A DNA stretch of 33,517 nt from SpSt-333 sp040751955. GTDB lineage: Bacteria; Bacteroidota; Ignavibacteria; UBA10030; UBA8401. The stretch covers positions 1 through 33,517 of the forward strand of contig JBFMFY010000036.1 of NCBI GenBank assembly GCA_040751955.1, in the 5' to 3' direction. Below the pieces are notes generated by a model, which saw nothing but the letters and a program-made list of their open reading frames with translations, was not told the DNA's origin and made no database searches. Position numbers and translations under genes: made by a program. Of the stretch, positions 14,969 to 21,454 are shown one piece after another (position 1 is the first letter of the stretch; every line of letters begins with the position of its first letter).

Positions 14969-16018
14969 ATGCAAGAACTCATCAATCAATTCGACCCCAA
15001 AGGAATGCGCAATCTCATTCTCAACTTTCCCAAACAGGCAGAAGAAGCGGTTGCCATCGGCAATGCCGCAACGATCAAGATCAAAACGAAGAACATCGAG
15101 CAGATTGTTGTCAGCGGGCTCGGCGGCTCGGCGATAGGGGGCGACCTGATTCGCGCGTACTTTGCCGACAAATGCAGCGTACCGGTCATTGTGAATCGTC
15201 ACTATTATTTTCCCGAATTTGTCGGAAAGAATTCTCTCGTGATTATCTCCAGTTACTCCGGCAACACGGAAGAGACAACCGCATCGTACAACGACGCGAT
15301 CAAGCGGAAAGCAAAAATCTTCTGCATTACCTCCGGCGGAGAAGTGGAGAAGATGGCGAAGAAATACAAGCATCCATACATCAAAATTCCCGGCGGTTTT
15401 CCTCCGCGCGCTGCACTGGGATATTCTTTCTTTACGATGTTGGTTGCATTGAGCAAACTTGGCTTCATCAAAGAGCAAAAGAAAGAGATCAAAGAAACGC
15501 TTGCGCTCTTGAACGAACTTTCAGCACGATACGGAAGCCATGATTCATCCGAGAACACAGCGCTGAATCTTGCAAAGACATTGCATGGAAAACTTCCGCT
15601 CATCTATTCCGCTGCAGATAAATTCGATACCGTGAACACGCGCTGGCGTGGACAGATTAACGAAAATGCAAAGACGCTCGCGTTCGGACATGTCTTTCCC
15701 GAATTGAACCACAACGAGATCGTCGGGTGGGAAGTGCTGAAAGATACCATGAAGAATATTCATGTTGTTATTCTTCGAGATAAAGAAGATTATAAACGCA
15801 TTCAACTCCGTATGGATGTTACGAAAGGAATCATCGGCGGGCTTGCCGACGGCATTACCGAAGTACGTTCCGAAGGAAAGTCTCTGCTCGCGCGAATGTT
15901 CTCGCTTCTCTACCTTGCCGATTGGCTCAGCTTTTATCTTGCAATGCTGAACGGAGTCGATCCGAGTCCGGTGAAGAAGATTGATTTCTTGAAAGAGGAA
16001 TTGGGGAAGGTAAAATAA
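14969..16018 (+). CDS. Bifunctional phosphoglucose/phosphomannose isomerase (SIS domain)
   Basis: The enzyme interconverts fructose 6-phosphate with glucose 6-phosphate and mannose 6-phosphate. Its 349 aa fit the short PGI/PMI family known from archaea and some bacteria. Two SIS-type sugar-phosphate motifs are seen: SGLGGSAIGGD (49-59) and SSYSGNTEETTAS (94-106). The C-terminal half carries ENAKTLAFGHVFPELNHNEI and GWEV, which hold the catalytic glutamate and histidine region. It is full length. It lies downstream of the PTS genes, and a terminator follows. Its role may be glycolytic or in supplying mannose units for envelope sugars. Confidence 0.92.
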   Translation: MQELINQFDPKGMRNLILNFPKQAEEAVAIGNAATIKIKTKNIEQIVVSGLGGSAIGGDLIRAYFADKCSVPVIVNRHYYFPEFVGKNSLVIISSYSGNTEETTASYNDAIKRKAKIFCITSGGEVEKMAKKYKHPYIKIPGGFPPRAALGYSFFTMLVALSKLGFIKEQKKEIKETLALLNELSARYGSHDSSENTALNLAKTLHGKLPLIYSAADKFDTVNTRWRGQINENAKTLAFGHVFPELNHNEIVGWEVLKDTMKNIHVVILRDKEDYKRIQLRMDVTKGIIGGLADGITEVRSEGKSLLARMFSLLYLADWLSFYLAMLNGVDPSPVKKIDFLKEELGKVK

Positions 16019-16041
16019 AACCACGAGACACGGAGATTTAA

Positions 16042-16106
16042 ATCCCCCTTGCGCGAGGGATGCGTGTTGGGGAAGGGGGTGTCCCGATGCAATCGGGACG
16101 GGGGAT
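16042..16106. repeat. Palindromic intergenic repeat with ATCCCCC/GGGGGAT ends
   Basis: ATCCCCC (16042-16048) and GGGGGAT (16100-16106) frame a perfect inner hairpin GTCCCGAT-GCA-ATCGGGAC (16081-16099). The preceding CACGAGACACGGAG resembles the CACAGAGATACGGAG sequence at about 27349, another dispersed word. Confidence 0.6.
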
Positions 16107-16109
16107 GTT

Positions 16110-16138
16110 AAGGCGCGGACAAAAGTTCGCGCCTTTTG
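16110..16138 (+). terminator. Terminator of the isoprenoid/PTS/PGI cluster
   Basis: AAGGCGCGGAC (16110-16120) pairs with GTTCGCGCCTT (16125-16135) with one G-T pair around AAAA, followed by TTTTGTTTTT. It is + strand oriented. Confidence 0.85.
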
Positions 16139-16233
16139 TTTTTCAGACAATTGCATCTTGCATTCATTTCCCCTACATTTCCGCCAGTGCTTTTTGTTAA
16201 CCCACCTTTGTAAAAACTTAACACAAAAAATTT

Positions 16234-17157
16234 ATGAGAGGCAGAACAGTTTTTTGTACGCTGCTGTTCCTATTTTTTGTTGTCGTACTTTCCGCACAAA
16301 CTACTCAAGAAGGCTTTGCTCATGTGAGCGGCGCCGACTTGTACTACAAAAAAATAGGTTCCGGCGAACCTGTTGTCATTCTCCACGGCGGTCCCGGACT
16401 TGAACACACATACTTCCTTCCCCAATTTCAACAACTTGCCAAACATTACACACTGATTTTTTATGATCAGCGCGCCAGCGGAAAATCGTCTGGCGTTGTT
16501 GATACAACCACAATGCTTGCCGAGCAATTTGTTGAAGATCTAGAAGGATTGCGCAAAGTTTTGAAACTGGAAAAAATGAATCTTTTCGGACATTCGTGGG
16601 GAGGGTTGCTGGCAATGGAATATGCTTTTACATATCCCCGGCATGTAAAATCATTAATTCTATCAAACTCAGTAGGGGCAAATTCGGAATGGCTTCTGCC
16701 GTATATTCAAACCCGCACGGCACGAACAACGCACGAGGACTCGCTTGCATTTGCGCGAATCACCACTTCAAAAGAATTTGCGCAGAAAGAGCCGAAAGCA
16801 GTTGAAGAATTTGCGCGGACAATATTTCGCACATATTTTTACAACCGTGCGTTTGCAGATTCACTTAGGCTGACATTTACACAGCAGACCGCATCGAATG
16901 TGCTGGATATCTTTGGATTATTTTTAAAACAATATCAGCAGTACGATATTCGCACAGCGCTCTCCTCGCTTTCATTTCCAACATTGATCATTTCCTGCGA
17001 TTACGATGTAATGTTGCCGAGGTTTGAAGAAGAAATTCACCGGGCGATTAAACAATCGAAGTATGTTTTGCTGAAAAACAGCGGGCACTTTCCGTTTATT
17101 GAATCTCCCGAGCAATTTTTTGGAGAATGCGATCATTTTCTCAAGAGCAATCAGTAA
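16234..17157 (+). CDS. Secreted alpha/beta hydrolase, prolyl-iminopeptidase-like
   Basis: The 307-aa protein has an N-terminal signal peptide (hydrophobic core about 6-19, ending SAQ). It then has an alpha/beta hydrolase fold: oxyanion motif HGGPG at 51-55, FYDQRASGKS, nucleophile elbow GHSWGG with Ser121, an acid in the SCDYDVMLP strand and the histidine in NSGHFPFIESPEQF. HGGPG together with DQRASGKS points to peptidase family S33 (proline iminopeptidase and relatives), but substrate choice is not certain. The protein should act in the periplasm or outside. The histidine kinase starts 15 nt later, so the two may be cotranscribed. Confidence 0.85.
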   Translation: MRGRTVFCTLLFLFFVVVLSAQTTQEGFAHVSGADLYYKKIGSGEPVVILHGGPGLEHTYFLPQFQQLAKHYTLIFYDQRASGKSSGVVDTTTMLAEQFVEDLEGLRKVLKLEKMNLFGHSWGGLLAMEYAFTYPRHVKSLILSNSVGANSEWLLPYIQTRTARTTHEDSLAFARITTSKEFAQKEPKAVEEFARTIFRTYFYNRAFADSLRLTFTQQTASNVLDIFGLFLKQYQQYDIRTALSSLSFPTLIISCDYDVMLPRFEEEIHRAIKQSKYVLLKNSGHFPFIESPEQFFGECDHFLKSNQ

Positions 17158-17172
17158 CCTTCTCCAATTTCA

Positions 17173-18996
17173 ATGGGAATACCCGTTACCCTATTTAGTA
17201 AGATATTTATTTATTCACTCCTCATTGTTTGGACTTCATCATCTTTATATGCGCAAAGGATTATTACGCTTACCGACAGCATCTCAGAATATTCCATCGG
17301 CGCATATACAGACATACTTCGTGACTCGAAGGGCAATCTTACCATAGACAGCGTAGCATTCGGGGATGCTTCGAGAAGATTTGCGCAATCCAATTCGCTT
17401 ACAACAAATTTTGGGCACACCACGGATATTATTTGGTTACGTTTTACAGTAAGAAACAACGCATTAAATACGTCTGAATGGCTCATTAGTGAAGAATATT
17501 CTGCTATTGACAATGTAACATTCTATTTCCCAACTGCAGAAAACACATTTGTAGAAAGCAAAGCAGGATTAATGTATCCGATGAGTGTAAGAGAATTTCC
17601 TCACCGCTTGATTGTCTTTCCATTTCGTCTGAGTTCTCTTGAACAGAAAACATTCTTTATACGATTTGAGTCACAATTATCTTTGCCGCTCTATTTACGT
17701 ATTTGGAAGCCTGAATCATTTTCTAAGAACGAAGCAAATCGGAATTTGTTCTATGGATTATTTTATGGTGCATTGCTCATTATGGCGTTTTATAATCTTT
17801 TTCTCTACTTCTCTATAAAAGATTTGACTTATTTGTATTACTTTCTCTACGCAATAAGCGTAGGCTATTATCAATGGTGCACAGATGGTTTTAATAACCA
17901 ATTTATCATGATGAATAATCCGTGGTTAAATTTCCGTATTTATTTCTCCTCTGTTATTTTTGCAGCACTTTTTTGGATGTTTTTCGTACGGGAATTTTTA
18001 CAGATCCAAAAATATTCAACGATAGTTAATTCCTTCTACAAAGTTATGTCTAGCATATTCATTCTTCTCGCTGTTATGGCATACATACCTTTCTTTACTA
18101 GCATTGTAGCAATTGTCAATGCGCCTTTATGGATAGGAATTTTCTTTTTAAATATTCTCAGCGGATTTTATTGTTTAATAAAAGGAAATAAAAATGCCAG
18201 AATTTATTTAATTGCAACAATCATTTTTGTTTTCGGTGCTATGTTTAGGGCTCTTAGAGTAATAGGGATTCAGGAAGAATCATTACTGACCGAATCATCA
18301 ATGCAAATTGGAATTCTTGTTGAAATGACAATCCTTTCATTTGCGCTTGGTAATAGAATAAATACTTTGCGAGAAGAAAAAGAAAAAGAAAAGCACCGCA
18401 TCCGCACGCAAATTGCGCAGGACTTGCACGATGACGTGAGCGCAACAATAAGCAGTATATATTTTGATAGTGAAGTAATAAAACGATCCGAAAAACATAT
18501 TAGTGAGAAAGGGAAAGAAAAACTCGAAAAGATGATCACCAATCTTCAGAATGCGAAAGAACGACTCAACGATATTGTCTGGTCGTTACATTCACAGAAG
18601 GAAACATGGGAAAGTCTATTATCAAAGTGCCGTCGCTTTGCCGAAGATATGTTTGAGAATAAAAAAATTGAATACACCATTGAAATACCACAACACATCA
18701 ATGCCGAACTTACAGCCGAACAAAAAGATCATCTCTGGCTGGTCTTTAAAGAAATTATCACCAATGTTTGCCGCCACTCGCAGGCAACAAAAGCAGGCGT
18801 GACTATTTGGGAAAAAGACAAATTCTTTCATTGTCTCATTTTTGATAATGGCGTAGGATTTACTCTTGAATCCGTGCAGCGAAAAAGCGGAGTGACGAAT
18901 ATTTTCAAACGCGCAGAAGCATTGCGCGGTAAAGCAACACTGCATTCAACTCCGAATGCTCTTACAACATGGATAGTAGAAATTCCGCTTGTGTAA
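17173..18996 (+). CDS. 7TMR-DISM sensor histidine kinase
   Basis: The 607-aa protein has a signal-like N terminus (to about residue 28) and a periplasmic DISM-type sensory domain (about 40-180). Seven hydrophobic segments follow (about 190-395, with many Tyr/Phe/Trp residues), then a coiled linker (EEKEKEKHRI). The kinase part has the phospho-acceptor motif RTQIAQDLHDDVSATISS with His419, typical of the HisKA_3 family, and an ATPase domain with KEIITNVCRHSQATKAG and DNGVGF. It should sense a soluble signal and phosphorylate the response regulator encoded 113 nt downstream. The DNA is very AT-rich (17 G+C in bases 18121-18180). The upstream hydrolase could produce or remove the ligand; that is inference. 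Confidence 0.93.
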   Translation: MGIPVTLFSKIFIYSLLIVWTSSSLYAQRIITLTDSISEYSIGAYTDILRDSKGNLTIDSVAFGDASRRFAQSNSLTTNFGHTTDIIWLRFTVRNNALNTSEWLISEEYSAIDNVTFYFPTAENTFVESKAGLMYPMSVREFPHRLIVFPFRLSSLEQKTFFIRFESQLSLPLYLRIWKPESFSKNEANRNLFYGLFYGALLIMAFYNLFLYFSIKDLTYLYYFLYAISVGYYQWCTDGFNNQFIMMNNPWLNFRIYFSSVIFAALFWMFFVREFLQIQKYSTIVNSFYKVMSSIFILLAVMAYIPFFTSIVAIVNAPLWIGIFFLNILSGFYCLIKGNKNARIYLIATIIFVFGAMFRALRVIGIQEESLLTESSMQIGILVEMTILSFALGNRINTLREEKEKEKHRIRTQIAQDLHDDVSATISSIYFDSEVIKRSEKHISEKGKEKLEKMITNLQNAKERLNDIVWSLHSQKETWESLLSKCRRFAEDMFENKKIEYTIEIPQHINAELTAEQKDHLWLVFKEIITNVCRHSQATKAGVTIWEKDKFFHCLIFDNGVGFTLESVQRKSGVTNIFKRAEALRGKATLHSTPNALTTWIVEIPLV

Positions 18997-19023
18997 TTAT
19001 TGTAATGTGTTTCAGCAAGGGTG

Positions 19024-19048
19024 CATGAAATCTTGGGCTTCATGTTTT
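19024..19048 (+). terminator. Weak terminator after the histidine kinase
   Basis: CATGAA (19024-19029) pairs with TTCATG (19039-19044), followed by TTTTATT. The stem is short, so only partial termination before the response regulator is likely. Confidence 0.4.
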
Positions 19049-19109
19049 ATTACGAACTACTCATTCAGGTAGTGTGGTTTCTACGCTGTCAACGTATCAT
19101 TAACGTGCT

Positions 19110-19769
19110 ATGAATGCAAATACGTCTGAAAGTATAGGAATAGTTTTAATCGAAGATAATATTCATTTGCGTGATAGTTGGGCAACCATTCTGAAGTTTG
19201 AACATGACTTTAGCATTCTTGGAACATTTTCTTCCGTTGAAGAGGCATTACAAAACAGTGAACTTCAGTTGGCGGATATTATTTTGCTGGATATTCAACT
19301 TCCCGGTATGTCCGGCGTGGATGGGATTGCGGCTATTCATAAAATTAATCCCCATGTTCCCATCGTAATGGCAACAGTCAATGAGGATGACGACACTATT
19401 GTTACTGCGTTGCGGAATGGAGCGATTGGATATCTTTCAAAACGGGTTTCCACAACGGAACTTATTTCCTCCATTCGTTCAGCGGTAGATGGCGGTTCGC
19501 CAATGAGTCCGAGTGTGGCAAGGAAAGTAATTGCGTCATTTCATGATAAACAACAGGCAGAAACATCAATCCTGACGGAACGCGAGAGTGAAATTTTACA
19601 GCAGCTTGCAGAAGGGAAATCGTATCACGCCATAGCAAAAAGCATTTTCCTTTCCGTGGATGGAGTGAGCTACCACGTCCGTAACATTTACCAAAAACTG
19701 CAAGTAACAAGCCGCGGCGAAGCGGTGAGGGAAGGGCTGAAGAAGAGGCTGATAAAGATGTTCAGGTAG
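19110..19769 (+). CDS. LuxR/NarL-type response regulator
   Basis: The 219-aa protein has a receiver domain with the acidic pair in IVLIEDN (Glu15, Asp16), phospho-accepting Asp61 (ILLDIQLPGMSG), the switch threonine in VMATVNEDDD and the lysine in GYLSKRVS. The C-terminal helix-turn-helix reads LTERESEILQQLAEGKSYHA and then SVDGVSYHVRNIYQKLQV, the usual GerE/LuxR pattern. It should bind DNA when phosphorylated by the kinase upstream. Its last 43 codons have a near-copy at 21060-21191, beyond the ATPase gene. Confidence 0.95.
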   Translation: MNANTSESIGIVLIEDNIHLRDSWATILKFEHDFSILGTFSSVEEALQNSELQLADIILLDIQLPGMSGVDGIAAIHKINPHVPIVMATVNEDDDTIVTALRNGAIGYLSKRVSTTELISSIRSAVDGGSPMSPSVARKVIASFHDKQQAETSILTERESEILQQLAEGKSYHAIAKSIFLSVDGVSYHVRNIYQKLQVTSRGEAVREGLKKRLIKMFR

Positions 19770-19812
19770 GTTGCGCCATAAAATAGACACATATGCACAC
19801 CAATAGTTAGAT

Positions 19813-20955
19813 TTATTCTTGGGAGAGATGTTCAATGAGTGCAGCCAAGTTTAAGCAAGTGTAAGTTATTTCACCTGCGATTTTCGTGTATGAGCGCTCG
19901 ACATCGTGTGCAACAACAATCAATTTAGATTTGGGATACTGTCTGGAGAATGCCTGAAAGTTTGTTGAATCGAACTCTTTCAGCGACCATTTACATTCGA
20001 TGGCAACAGGAATGCGTCCGCGGCGTACAATCACAAAATCTATTTCGTGTCCACGCTTATCACGCCAGTAATGAATGTCGCGTGATTGCATGCGTGCGTG
20101 AATCTCGTTGAGCACATAGTGTTCCCATAATATTCCCAAATCTTCTGAACGCAATTCAAGCCAGCCCTTGTGGTAAGAAACAAAACCGGTGTCAAACCCA
20201 TAAACTTTTGGGGCAGAAATAATTTCTGTCGGGCGATGCGAAGTAAACGGACGAATGACATTGACGACAAACGTTGCTTCAAGCACTTTCAGGTAATTCA
20301 CAATAGTGGTTCGGCTTACCTCACACGGTCGTGCAAATTTTGTTGCTTCGAATAGTCCGCCGCTCTGTGACATCAATAATTCAAAGAACTTCTGGAACGA
20401 ATACCTGCGTCCCAAACGAAATAGTTCCTGTATATCTTTTGACCAATACGCATCCATCCATTCCTGAATGTCACGTTCAGGCAGTTCGGCTGAAATAAAA
20501 AAAGGAGGCAGCCCTCCGTGTAAAAACCGGTATCGCAAATCTGTTTTGTGGAAGTCTTCCAAATCTGACGACATAAGCGGAGTTAGCCACAGATCAAGTT
20601 TTCTGCCTGTGAGAGTATCTTTAAATTTCACCGAAGCGCCAAGTGTGGAAGAGCCTGTGGCGACGATTTTTGTTTTCGGAAAATAATCAGCAGCGATTTT
20701 TAACAGTTCAGATGGATTTCCAAGACGATGGATCTCATCCAACACCACACGGCTGCCTTCCACATTTTTAAGAAATGATTGCGGGTCATCCATCATTGCG
20801 CGCACACGCGGCAGTTCGCAGTCGAAGTATTCCACATTGGGAATGCTTTGGCACAAAAATGTTTTTCCCACCCTCCGAACTCCCGAAAGCCAGAGAATGC
20901 TCCGCTTTTTCCATGCAGATTCAATCTTTTTCAGCCAATATTGACGTTTTACCAT
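19813..20955 (-). CDS. AAA-type ATPase with DUF4143/nuclease-like C-terminal domain
   Basis: The 380-aa protein has a Walker A motif GVRRVGKTFL (Lys31), a Walker B motif SRVVLDEIHRLG (Asp73, Glu74) and a sensor-like KIVATGSSTLGAS. The middle contains a DUF4143-type winged-helix part (TTIVNYLKVLEATFVVNVIR). The end has a PD-(D/E)XK-like core, HEIDFVIVRRGRIPVAIECKWS. Such ATPases are common and patchily spread in FCB bacteria and archaea; their function is unclear, with suggested roles in DNA transactions or selfish stability. It is alone on the - strand between two response-regulator sequences. An inverted repeat lies in the promoter spacer, suggesting self-regulation. Confidence 0.9.
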   Translation of the reverse strand: MVKRQYWLKKIESAWKKRSILWLSGVRRVGKTFLCQSIPNVEYFDCELPRVRAMMDDPQSFLKNVEGSRVVLDEIHRLGNPSELLKIAADYFPKTKIVATGSSTLGASVKFKDTLTGRKLDLWLTPLMSSDLEDFHKTDLRYRFLHGGLPPFFISAELPERDIQEWMDAYWSKDIQELFRLGRRYSFQKFFELLMSQSGGLFEATKFARPCEVSRTTIVNYLKVLEATFVVNVIRPFTSHRPTEIISAPKVYGFDTGFVSYHKGWLELRSEDLGILWEHYVLNEIHARMQSRDIHYWRDKRGHEIDFVIVRRGRIPVAIECKWSLKEFDSTNFQAFSRQYPKSKLIVVAHDVERSYTKIAGEITYTCLNLAALIEHLSQE

Positions 20956-20963
20956 ACGCCGTA

Positions 20964-20992
20964 AAGATAGCGTTTAGCGCTACTAAACGCAA
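20964..20992 (-). promoter_or_regulatory. Promoter and operator-like palindrome of the ATPase gene
   Basis: On the - strand TTGCGT (20992-20987), a 17-base spacer and TATCTT (20969-20964) form a promoter. The spacer is almost filled by the inverted repeat GCGTTTAG/CTAAACGC (20970-20977 and 20983-20990). A protein bound there would cover both promoter boxes. The start codon is 8 nt after the -10 box. Confidence 0.6.
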
Positions 20993-21056
20993 GTTAGTGT
21001 GCATATAGTATTCTCGCAAAAAAAACATTGAACAGAGAAAAAATATACGTCGTACT

Positions 21057-21191
21057 CCAAAAAGTATTTTCCTATCTGTTGACGGGGTGGGTTACCACGT
21101 CCGTAACATTTACCAAAAACTGCAAGTCGTAAGTCGCGGGGAAACGGTGAGGGAAGGGTTGAAGAAGAAGTTGATAAAGATGTTCAGATAG
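21057..21191 (+). pseudogene. Truncated second copy of a LuxR-type response regulator C-terminus
   Basis: Read in frame, this gives KSIFLSVDGVGYHVRNIYQK, then LQVVSRGETVREGLKKKLIK and MFR, then TAG. It is 39 of 43 residues identical to the end of the regulator at 19110-19769. At DNA level I count about 18 differences in 132 bases, mostly at third positions. There is no start codon or receiver domain, so it is a fragment. The silent-change pattern suggests it came from a gene that was once under selection, such as a paralogous regulator, rather than from a fresh duplication. Confidence 0.85.
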
Positions 21192-21454
21192 GTTTTATAG
21201 AGAGCACTTTATTAGGATTAATCACAATAGTTTATTTCGTTTTCCATCAATACTTCATCTCCCACGACATTCCTTTTTTGTGTTCACTTTTGTTTTGAAC
21301 ATTACCTCCCAAATTTCTTCCGATAAGAATATAGATAACAGATAAAAACGACAATGGGGAAAAACTACTGAAGTATGTAGTGACCTTCTATTCGACTTTG
21401 TATAGGTTTACATGCATTTCTTCACCCACTTTTTACTCATCAATAGGAGGATAT

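Larger units (their letters stand above)
19791..21006. mobile_element. Possible ATPase cassette bounded by 10-bp inverted repeats
   Basis: ATATGCACAC at 19791-19800 is the exact inverse of GTGTGCATAT at 20997-21006. The 1216 bp between hold only the - strand ATPase gene and its promoter. The cassette lies between the intact response regulator and a truncated copy of its 3' end. No transposase or target duplication is seen, so mobility is conjecture. Confidence 0.35.

Noticed and set aside
13313..15478. Long - strand open frames (13313-14272, 14327-15478) opposite PTS enzyme I and PGI/PMI
   Set aside because: They are shadows of strongly conserved + strand genes, with no family motifs of their own.
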